Shown: positions 40,201 to 52,200 of the stretch, piece by piece
Layout of the letters: each line of letters starts with the position of its first letter
Position numbering within the stretch: the first letter of the stretch is position 1
Assembly: GCA_030867875.1 (NCBI GenBank)
Contig: JAOWCC010000577.1
Coordinates: forward strand, 83,867,740-83,931,739
From: Actinernus sp. WN-2022
Taxonomy: Eukaryota > Cnidaria > Anthozoa > Actiniaria > Actinernidae
DNA: 64,000 nucleotides
Direction of reading: 5' to 3'
The notes under the pieces: model-generated
Databases searched by the model: none
What the model saw: only the letters and a program-made list of their open reading frames with translations
What the model was told of the DNA's origin: nothing
Translations under genes and position numbers: made by a program

Positions 40201-43200
40201 ATCTATGGGCAACCAATAATGATGAAATCCACCCTCAGTAAATTAAGTTATTTATTATAATTATTATTGTTATTATTCAGCGCTCGAGTTTCCTCTGGGT
40301 TATTTTCTAATAAACTACACACCAATGGTATTGATTTGTTCACACATTCTTTTACGCTTTATACATATCTTTTTTAACGATTCCAGTCTATGTCTAACAT
40401 CCTTAGTAGGACTCATCATGAAGTCACGATCGATCCTACCAGCAAACCATTTCATGGTCAACTACATTACGCTTCTTGATGGCAATAAGTTCTTGGAAAC
40501 TGAAACACCAGTTTCCTAAGGGGTGTGTTATAATTAGCGATATACTGGAAAATGATAGGCTCTTGTAAATAACATATTGCCCTCCTATACTAAACACTGA
40601 CAAGCATCCTTGCATGACCTTTCGTTCATATGGTTGATACAGCAAATCACTTTAAGGTTTCTTTTTAATATTATGGTTAACTATTAAAGTGCTTTCGACC
40701 GAGAATAGCACATTATTATTTGTATCAAGGTTTTAAATCGAATAAAAAAAACTTTATGGCTCAAGAATGATTACCACCCTGTGTTGTGTAGATATCTTTA
40801 TTTTTCTGACCAACTCGGCACGGATCGCCTAAACCCCATTCATAATGGCACGACATGCACAAACATGTACCAGAATGTATATGTATAAAATGAGAGAAAG
40901 TATAACATGAAAACTCAAAAACTCAAAATCATTTTACAATAAACGTCATATCATTATCTGTATTAATGTGCTATCCTCCATGGCGCCTTTCTATAACAAT
41001 AACATCGATTTATAGATAATATTTAAGAAATAGAAAACGTTTACCGTGTTTACATAGCCTGATGCAAACACGAGGGGCAGTTTGGGAGAATTCTCAAGTT
41101 GTTGTGTAAACCCGAGACCGAATCGAGCGCGAAACGATTTTTAAAAACTTTTTCGTAAATGTCAAACGCGAAATTCTCCACACATTGTAAAATGTCAATC
41201 ATATTCGCTTGTGAAGTTGGCCGTGATTGCTCTGCGTACGAATCGGCATGGAACAAGAGGCGAGAGAAAGTACTAGTGTGATTTTATGCTCCCAAAACTA
41301 GCTTTTTAAAAGACAAAAATGCAAAATAATAGGAAAACCTCAAAGTATTGATCCATATCGGGCTAGACATGCAACGAAAATCGTCCTGGATTACGAACAT
41401 CGACACGAAAACCACTTTAAACAAAACTGCTGCGAATTCAAAGACGAACTGGACAGCCGAAAAGCATTAAGCATTACAGAAAAGATAATTTGTCCTGCCT
41501 GGAAAAAGTGTTCGTGTTTCGGCCATGTTATTCTGGGACTGAGGAATCTCTTGCTGGATATTTGGAGCCAGTACTTGTAGTTCATGGCTTGGAATTGCTC
41601 GGCTCGAACTGACAACTTCGATTAGCAGGTTTGTGCCTTTGTATTGTTTCAGATCTTTATTTCCCATCGTCAGGCATCATACTCGACTATTTGAAAGCCA
41701 GAGAATGTCGGATTAGAGCTTATAATCTATATTACTTTGATGTGGAGATGGCTGTTTGGGTATCTTTCAATGCAATTTTTGAATCCAAAAAGAGTACTTT
41801 CGAGTCTACGGGATGCTAGCTAGCAGCCGTGCGAGATTAGAGCTTCAGAGTTCTGTAGCTTCTCGCTTGTGTATTTCTTTTTAGTCACATTTTCTTGCCA
41901 GCATCCCACTCTGAATGAAAAAAAGATTTCATAGACTGAATCGAACCAAAACGGCTAATTATTTTTATTTCTACTGATTCAATGTGATATATGATATCTT
42001 ATAAAGTTGCAGTGTCTGTAGTTTTTGTCACCGGCGTTTGAAAAAAACGTACTTGAATAAACAACAATTGACCTTCCCACTCTGACTTTGTGTACTTGAT
42101 TATTAGCACTTTGTACATTTTCTGAATGTTTCTAGTACATGTATTTTATTATAATTGTTTTTCTATAGTATCTGAAGTAAATATTTAAACTTAAACGTTA
42201 ACAGAAGTAGTGTATTTTGTGCGTATTTAATCGAGTTTGCTAGTTGAGCTCCGACTGACTCAATCTTGTGACAATTCTGTCCAATTTAGCTTTTTTTCTC
42301 CGTAGGTTCTTCTGAACAACCTTCCTTTAGAAAACTAGTTACATGTGTCTTTAAGTTAGTCAGTTATTTTCGCCATTTTTTGCAGAAAAAAAGCTAAACC
42401 TACAATGTATGACGTCATTACCATGTTTACATAGCCTCATGCAATCACGGCTTTCAACCAATCAGAGCGCGCGTTTTCTTTGGGTTATTTTATAAACATA
42501 GTTTGTGAGTTGCTAGAAGAAAAAAAATCATTTTAGACAAAAAGCTAAGTATTTATTCAAATTCGGATTCATTAGGTGACGTCTAACCGGGAATCGACCC
42601 AGGTTTTTTCTAACGGGGGTCAGGAAACGTCATATTTTCACTATTTCAAACAAGCGTAGAACATAGAGTATTCTCTGTAAACCAAAAATTCCTTTGCAAA
42701 AGTACACAAAACCTTTCAAAGGTTGATAGGTAGAAAAATGACAAGAAGGGTTTGAAGCACTTTCACTAAAGTGCGTTTGACCGAGAATAGAACAAAGGTT
42801 TTAAATCGAATAAGAAAAAGGAAACCTTTTTGGCGTTTTAACTGTCAATGAAGCAACATAATAGTTCAATAATATTAGTTTGGTATCCTACTTACCATCT
42901 TCGTCAGTTGTGCCTGTAACCCAACGACTGAGTGGGCCTGGCCCTTTTATTGTAGAACCCAGGATCCTTACTGAGTAATTCGTAAACGGTTGAAGCCCTC
43001 TTATAACAGTGCTGTTATCTCGATCATGTACTGTATAATTATGGATTTCCTTAAACTGCGATAGTTAAGAGAAGGCGCCGTTAGTTCAAACAAGTATTGT
43101 ACACTTTGACATTTGATCACTGTAATAATTTGTCCTTAAAGTTCAAGAATCCAGGTTAATAAAAGGGCCGTCATGAAGGTGTTAAAAGTATAAATGTATA

Positions 43201-46200
43201 ATATCAATAACGACAAATTGTTCAGTACCGTGGAATAATGTTTCCCTTCCTTCTTTGAGTATAATTGAGACATGTTTGAGAAAGTAGTATTCCCATGGAG
43301 GCCCTTAGAAAAAAGCATCATGGATCAGTATATTAAATAACACACACTAAAATGTATGGCTATACTGAAACAAGTAAAATATGGAGGCCTGTTCTGGTCA
43401 AAATTATGTTTGTTAATTAATTTACACACCAAATATGCGAATTGTGACCGTTTACATGGTAACGGTCCGTACGGCAAAATCCCGACCGAGCACCAGCCAA
43501 TCAAAACACTCGATTTGACATTGAGAGTGGCTTGCCATATAATCATATTTCTTAACCTTGCGATTATTTTTTGATGTCCGAGTTAATTTTATTTTCCCGA
43601 ATTAAAATCATCGGGCAGAATCCTATTGTTCTTCGCGACATGTACTTACTGTTGAAGAATTAATCTAAAGCGGAATAATTATAATCTAACGCTTGAGCAG
43701 TTCGCTTCAACGATACCTGATTGGTTGTTCATTAATCGTTATGGGAATACAAATGTCCCACGGCTGATAAGGCACCCGTCAATCAATGCCAGAAATAACG
43801 TGATGGCGCTAATTGAGTATCAGATTATTGACAATAGATATCCTCTTCAATTGAACCGACTGTTAATTACGCCTGCTTGAGTTACTATGTTTGCTAAAGC
43901 CAAAAGCCTATTATGTCATTGAACGGTTTTCGAAAAGTTAGTTAATCATGATATTAGTAAGGTCTTGAACGAATTTAGCGAACGTAACTGAAATCTCCCT
44001 GTCGAACAAGGATGTAAACGCACTACAAACTGTGTGCTAAAGTTTAACTTAACCAGTACAGTAGTTCTGCAACATTCGAAATAAGATTTAGCGACTAGTC
44101 AATTGTTTTACTGCTCGCGAGCGGTCATAACTGGGCAGTAATTTGTTTCAGAAATATTTTGTTTTAGAGTACCAGCCGGCTATTTATGTTTTTTTTTTTA
44201 GTTTCCACTTTAACTTTCATACCGGATTTGCTCTGAATTCAAAACAGTGAGGCGGCAACAGTTTCACACGCGGCATATATAGCTCTGAGTCAATACGACA
44301 AGGTAATTCACATCATTCTTTGCTAGTTTGACTTCTACAGCAAACAGAAACATGAGAAACGTCTCATTTTTAATCTGAATAATTCAAAATTCCGTTTTGA
44401 CATCTGTTGACGATGCGCAAGAGCTTTTTACGTTGTTCTGTTAGTTTTCATTTTCACTTTTCAAACGCCTGTTCTGAGTCAGAATTCTTTGGTCGTTGAC
44501 TTCTAGTGCACACAGAAACACAAAAAAAGGTCTCAATTTAATGCTGAAGGTTTACAAAATCCGCTTGAACATTCGTTTTTGATGCGCTATCAATGTTTAT
44601 GTTGTTCTGTTAGTTTTTTTAGGTCAGAAACACGAGAACAGTCTCATTTTAAAGGTCAGTAGTAAAAATATCCGTTTCTTCATTTGTTTTTGACGCGTTA
44701 TCGCTTTTAATTTTACGCTGTTCTTTGAGTTTTTTTCTTGTTTGAACTCCAAACAGTGCCTCAGTCCTTCAGTCTTAGCCGGTTCTGAGCCGGTGAAGAC
44801 GACAACTAGTTTCATATTTTGAGAGTTCGACTTCTAGAGCCTGAGGAGGGATCTAAAACACTCGAGAACAAAGGCTCGCCTGCCTCTATTGGTTCGTTGT
44901 GGATAAAATTGTTCGACTCACGGGAAAGTTAAAATATTCAAAGCATAACAGCTGCTTACTGTTCATTTCACACGGAAGCGCAGCTAGTTAACATGGCGAA
45001 GCGTGCGAGACAACCTGCAGGATTTTATAAAGCCTATTTCAATGATGCTGCTGACGGTGCCTTCCGCTCAAAGTACCGGCCAGTGACAAAGCCTGCCAAG
45101 AGAAAGATTGGCAAGAAATTCCAGTTCAACGTGGCCTGGCGATCTTGGTCATCGGCACATAACACCTGGGAGCCACAAGAACACCTTCCCGACGAAGTGA
45201 TCGATGCGTTCGAAAATCCAACGCCGGACCAAATCCGCCTTGAGGAAGCAAGAGAGCGATCATCATGAGGATTGTTATTTTTCAAGAATCGGGATGATTT
45301 CGAGTTTTCCTGAAGAAAGTATAGTTTGTATTCTGTAGGATTCACTACGCTACAAACCGCGTAAGAAAAATAACGCTGGTGTAGAAAGAGTAATAAATAA
45401 ATAAAGTCCGTATTCGGTGAAAATATTTTCCTTTTTATATCAGATTGTAATTCTAATTACAACGCTAACAGTGATGCGAATGCAAAGTTTCTCTTGATGT
45501 GTCTTTACTTTTTGATGTAGTTCCTTGGCATTTGTTATTGCAGTTTTGTCAAATTCAAAAGCCAGGCGCTACCGCTGATATGATTATCCAACTCGATTGA
45601 CTAATTAGCTTTCAATATTTTCCCGTTTTTACAATTTTTAATGGTATTAGACTTCGTGAGAAAATAAGTCCTGAATAGCAAATGAGAACACTTTCCATAC
45701 GTTTTCGACCTGAAATGACCCAAACTTCAGCCTTTATTTAATGGCAGCATATTCCACTTAATCTACCTCCAAATTAGTGGAAATTGCAGCGTAACATCCC
45801 TACTTTAAAATCCCGTGTTTACATTTTTGTGGATATCAGTTTTTAAACCCCAAAACTGGCAATATGTTCAGGGCATAGACCAGTTTGAGGCAGTTTTCTT
45901 TGTTATTTGGCATGTGCGCTGGAGCAGAAATTTAAATCCAGCGCGCTTGATCGTGTCACGTGACTAAGTAATGTCGCCTGATTCTGCCCGATGTTATGTC
46001 TACGAATTATTTTTATCTGTACGAATTAATTTTGTGTACGAATTATTTTTGTGTGTACGAATTAATTTATATTTACGAATTATTTTAGGCACATCCCACA
46101 AGCCATTGCGGTACGGAACCATAGGCGGTGAATCAAATAAGGCGGACGATACCTCCGTCGCCATGTTATTGGAGCCTCCATTTTTTTTTGCATTGAGCTC

Positions 46201-49200
46201 CATCTTGTTTCGCTTATCCTACGACTCATAGCATCCTGCATATGGCTACCAGATCCAGACGTGACATGTTCATACTGTGTGAAGTCATCCGCATATTTGC
46301 AAGTTGTCAATGGCATGCTCCTAGATAGTAATACACCCTTCAGTGTAATTTACATGTGCATTCAGGAAAGTAGGAGAAATGACTCCGCCTTCAAGCCCTC
46401 CAGCGATCATTCCTCCGTCATATTTGATTCGGTGCACGTGGTTCCGTACGGCGTACGCAATGGCTTGTTGAATGTGATGAAAATAATTAATTGGTATAGA
46501 TAAAATTAATTCGTACTCATACAAATAATTCGTACACACAAACTAATTCTTACATACGAAAATAATTCGTGCACATCAAATTAATTCGGAGAAATAACCT
46601 TAATTCGGAAACATATAATTAATTCGGGAACACACATTCGTAAAACACCACAAAAATAATCGCAAACAAACTTTCTTAAATCTTGATTTCATGTTTCCAC
46701 TTGGGGTTATATTGTGTGGCGTTTTTGAATCTATGTAATGTTACATATACGAGTCAGCGGATTCGACGGGGATATGAAACCCCTGTCAAATCCAGTAACG
46801 AGATTATTTAACATTTTCTAATACTTATTAATTATTAAATGCAGGTATGTGTTATGTAAACAGTATTTCGTTATTTGTAATTAAGAGTATTATTGGATTA
46901 TTATTATTATTATTAAGAGTATTCTTTTTCGGAGCGGAGAATTCGACAAACGATTCATTAGTATAGTTTGTGGACACGTCATTACCACTTCCGGTACCTG
47001 TGCGAGTTGGACTGAGTTCTAGTCACTGTGCACATGCGCAGCTGTTACTCTATCAAGAACATGTTTTTCTCAGACTTAGTTGTATAGGTTTTGTAAGCAG
47101 ATTTCGAAGAAGTTAATAAGGGAAAAGTTACACAGTTTCATCTTACTTCTAGAGGCGTTTCGATTCATGGTCCTTCCAATCGGATGTTTAAGCAGCCAGT
47201 GAAAGAGTTTAGTAGAAACTGCTTGTAATAGGAGTTTGTTCTTGACAATCTTCGCTACTTCACAAGAGAAGTTTAATCAAACGTCGGAATACCAACTTGG
47301 TCAACAAAATCCATCAACTAATCGAAAAGCTAGGAGAAAGGTCCAACAGTAGATGTCATGTGTGCAGAGCAATACTAAGTGCACTCGATAGAAAATATCA
47401 AGATTACCACAAGGCCGCCAGCGAACTGGTGGGTCCCGACGACAATGAATCGATTGGAAAGGGCGCCGAGGAAATCGAAAACCACGATGATCGTGGACGA
47501 GAGCCCACTAGTAGGTTATTATTTCTTCTAAGTGAACGTGCTCCACCTCCGAAATCGAATTCTTCGAATTCAAGGGTGGTCAACAAAATCCAACAATCTT
47601 TGGTTCATAAATGGAAACGACTCAACACTGATGTGAGTGATTCCGTCAACAAAGTCGAAAAAGCGTGTGCATTTTCTGACAGGCAAGAAATCGACGAGCT
47701 CTGCGAATTGAAAGTACAGCTATCCGAACGCACAAATGCATTGGATAATTTGGGGTGCGTAGTTGTTTCCGTCCCGTTTGACGTTGAAAATCAAGATGGA
47801 GAGATACTTGGAATGAATTATGCACAGCTACACACGAGAAAATCTAACTTAGCCGAGATGTATTGATTTCTCTGATCAATAAACGTTGGCGTATTAAGAG
47901 ATACCATGCGACAGCAGCAATAGGAAAGGCTGCTAGAAAAACAAGAAGCTAAGTGAAACGAAAACGTCACAAGGCAGAGTTTGAGCTTCGTGATCGCCAA
48001 CATCATGATGAGATAGACACACTTCGTAAAACCATTGCACATTATACAGAGCAACAACCTTCGATGGTCAACCCACCAAACGGAAATCAAAATGGCAATA
48101 GTTCGAAGCCATTATCCACAACTCTAAAAGGTTGGATGTTCAGCTGCTTATTCAATATCTGCTCAAATCCCTCAACAACAAAGAAAGCCAGGGATGAAGT
48201 TGAAGGAATTGACGCTGTCGCAGAAGCATGCCCTGAAGCAGCCGCAGCACTGAAATTTCGCTTTGACCGACCTCAAGTAATTCATCGTGCTCATGTACCG
48301 TCTTTATTCACTGCACCAGTCGTCAAAGATGGATCGAGCTCTGAGGTACGTCAGTTACATGATTCATTTCAGTACCACCTCAGTTTATAACAGTGGTTGG
48401 AGAAACCATACAAACCAAAACTTATGTTCCCAAGTAGGAGGAAATCCTTGAATATCCTGACTTAAGATCGAGTGCAACCGAATTGGTCTCATACAACCCG
48501 ATTTACAGGAAACGACAAAACGTCAGCTCCAAGAAATTAAGAAAACAGCACTGTTCCAGCTCGCCGACACCTAAATTTGTTGCGACTTATGTATACACCA
48601 TTAGTAGCAAATGCTTCGCATGCGCTAGTGGAAACCACAACCTGGCTTTCTGACAATCCGATAGGAAGCAGTTCACCAGGCTAATGGTGGAACTTTGCAC
48701 AAACTCAAACATGTTTCACGTAGTTAAGCAGTGCACGTCTGCATATCGTTGCAGAAAGTGTAATAAAATGCATCAAACCCTTCTGCATTTCGAGCCACAT
48801 GAGTCAGAATGCACTCCCGCCGGCAGTACCACTGAATGATACGATGCAATTGAACACCAGTATCGAGACTAGCAATAACAGTGGAAGCACCGCCAATCCA
48901 GTAGTTTCTCTGGTCCTTCATTAAACAAGCACTTGAGCTACTGCACTCATGATGACGGCTAACGTGCTTATCGGTGGACTACATGGTTCTAAAATAATGG
49001 CACACATCCTCTTAGATCCAGCGTCTACCGCCTCCTTCGTGACACCTCAAACTCCCAATAGCACAAGCTACTAATTTTCGTCAATGGGATTGGTGTCACA
49101 CAATGTCCAAATCAGCAAAGCAAGTTCACTAAAGCAAGTTCAATATAACGTCTTACCCAAGTTAACTAGATGTCTGCCAATTGCATCTGTTCCAGTAGGT

Positions 49201-52200
49201 GTTTGGCCACACTTAACATCTATTCGTTTGGAAACTAGATCTAGAATTCAATATTCTAAGCCAACTGACATTCTCGTTGGTGTCAATGAGTACTAAGTGT
49301 AATAATCGTTGTCAAGATAATCTTTCAACGCTTATGAGGACGAGGCATTTATTGGGACGATCCTCTTCCTCCTGACATCCTCAAAGATTGTCTGAACTGG
49401 AGAGAACAACTCCAACTAATATATTTTCGCTTAGAGTACCACACTGCTATGCACCTACCGATTGTGAGATCGTGGACATTTAAAGGCCCGGGTCTCTCGC
49501 CTAGCATGCTTTGCGCGCCTCTTGAGTTTCGCGTAGTTGAAAACCCCCGAGTTTTGGGAGGGAGATATTCGTCTTCGTGGATCTTGTTCCATCCTTCGTT
49601 AGAGAGCATCTTGATTATTCCAAACTGCCTTTGAATTGAGTTTGACTATTCATCTCGATCTGCATTGGGTTATTTTTGTTTTTTCGTAAGCCATTTTAGT
49701 TTATTTTAGCTTTGGTTAGAGGCAAAATGGCGGAGTCGCAGCAGTGTCGCGGTGGAACGCTGCGTTTGCCTGGCTGTGTCAGATAAATAAGACTTCGCTC
49801 GTCCGTATTTGGTATAGCAGCCCCTGGGGTATGCAGAGAAAACCAACAGTCTTTTCACAGTTTCTACTCCATCAATTTCCCGGGAAGTCTTTCAGCAGTG
49901 CAGGGTAAGTTGAAGTGAAATTATTCGAAATTTTCTACAGAACCTCTGTATTACTTCGCAATCTTTTTTCATTTGCTTTAGTATATAGAAATAACCAAGC
50001 ACAACTTCAAGATTCTACAGCAGTTGATGTGGGTTTTTGAAAAAATAATTAATGACCGCTTCCTAATAAATAACAAATATGGGTCCTTCCAAAAAATATA
50101 CAGAGCAAAGTTGGATGATAGAGGAAAATATAAAATACCAAACTAGTCCAAAGCTGCTTAGACATTGCAGACCTTGGTCCAAACAGAAGTTTTGAAATCA
50201 TTTTATATTTTTATAGTCTTAGGGAATTCAGTAAACCTTTTTATAGCTTCTACTGAGAAACTTGAATGTATACAATAATAGTCTTTTCTCTTTTCATCAA
50301 AAGGTACTCATACTTTATCATGAGAATCAGTGTGACCTTGCTGCAATAGACCATAACATGCACCTCTTCACAACAGCAAAGATAAAATTTCTTGTAGGAG
50401 TGATAGAGATGCCTTTGACCCCAAGCAGATTTCACCTACTATTGGTATGACAGAGCCACCTCCCACACCAGAGCTGCGTAGTGCACTGGTCTTGCTTTGC
50501 CATAAAGAAAACAACTAGGTCATCATCTACTGTTTTTAATGATAATGATGATATCACCTGGTTTATTTACCATTTTTATAGCAATCAAAGCTATTACAAA
50601 GGATTCAGCAGAATAGCAAAATGTTGAAAAAAATGTTGGGAAAAAAAACAATAGAACTCCTGATGAGTTATGCTGAATATTTAGATTGGATATTTCGAAA
50701 AGTTACATGTACCTGGTTTGAGAATTTATTAGAGGCATTCCAACATCACTGTGAAATAATATAACTGAAATCCAACTATTTAAATTATGTCAACAAATTT
50801 AGTGAAACTGAGTTTCCAACGGTTACAATAGGATTTTTTGTGTTACGATATAAATTATGTGACTAAAGTAACAATAGTCAAATAGTTAGATATTTCAGTT
50901 GTTGGAGCACCACTAATTCCAATACCAGATTGTTTTAATTATCCCTAGTTTAATATTCATTTCTATATATTGTTGTTCATGTGCTTGAACACAGTAGAGT
51001 GATTTCACAAAACCTGTAACTAATTTTGGCAGTCCAACAAGCTGCAAGCAACTGTTTTTGTTACTTAAGACAGCAACCAGACTTGAAACGTCGACTTTGG
51101 TAATAAATAACTAAAGCATTACATGACCTGAACTGGTGATAAAAAACATGAATTTCACGTTCGGAGATTATTGTCAAGAGTTCGAACCGTGTCACCCCAT
51201 CCGCAATTCGCTCGCTTTCATATTTGCCTTTACAAGAACATCTCGCCCTATCCGTCCTCGCTACTATATCCTCGACGATCTCCTGTAACGGTTAAGCCAA
51301 AGTTAAACCAGAGAACGGGGGAACAACAACCAACGCAATCGCAAAACATATTCAGACAAAATAACTAAATCACAAGACGAGTTTGTACAAACCTCCATCT
51401 CGTCCATCTCTTTTGTTCTTTCCGCTATCAACGACCCATAGCGATTCCTTGGCTCATCATCTTCCACATCTAACATCGAATAGTCTGAATAACTGGATGA
51501 TTCTGCCATATTCCAAGCCAGAATTCCAAGTCTCTCTGCTTTGTCACTGGAAAACAGCTGAGATAGCGCGCCACGAGCGACTTCAATCTTAGCGCGCTTG
51601 TCACAAAACAATAGCAGCCTCGTTTTGAGGCAACCACAACAATAACAAAGCCGCAAAGCATGCTAGGCGAGAGACCTGGGCCTTTAACTAATCGGCTTTT
51701 CAGGTGCTAGCGAGAAAGCCTATTGTGGAGTCATTTACTTACGCAGTATCGACAGGGCCGGCAGAGTATGTGTAGCTTGTCACTGGCAAAACTCGAGATG
51801 CACCAATCAAGAAAGTTATCCTTCCACGCCTTGAATTGTGTGGTGCTCATCTTCGAGCCCAATTAGTTAAACACGTCCAGCGTATGCTTGACACTCCTAC
51901 TGAAGATGTTCAGATATTCACTGACAGCGATTGTGCTTTACTGGATTTTTAGAACCAGTCGATACTTCAATACCTTTGAATGAAACGGAATTGCTGAAAT
52001 CCAGTAGTATGTACCACCACAGAGATTCATACATCTCAGTGGGGAAGAAAACCCTGCAGACTGTGGATCACGTGGCATCCTTCCAGAAGAAGTTATAAAT
52101 CACCTTTGGTGGTCGAGTCCCACATGGCTAATGGGGAGTCAATCTGAGCGGCCAACCAAGCTCAGTGCACCTCCGTGTCGGTGGTAGACTCTCCAAGTCT

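Noticed and set aside
41050..41667. Minus-strand ORFs in the RTK intron
   Set aside because: No recognisable domain, no splice or start support, and bordered by repeated sequence.
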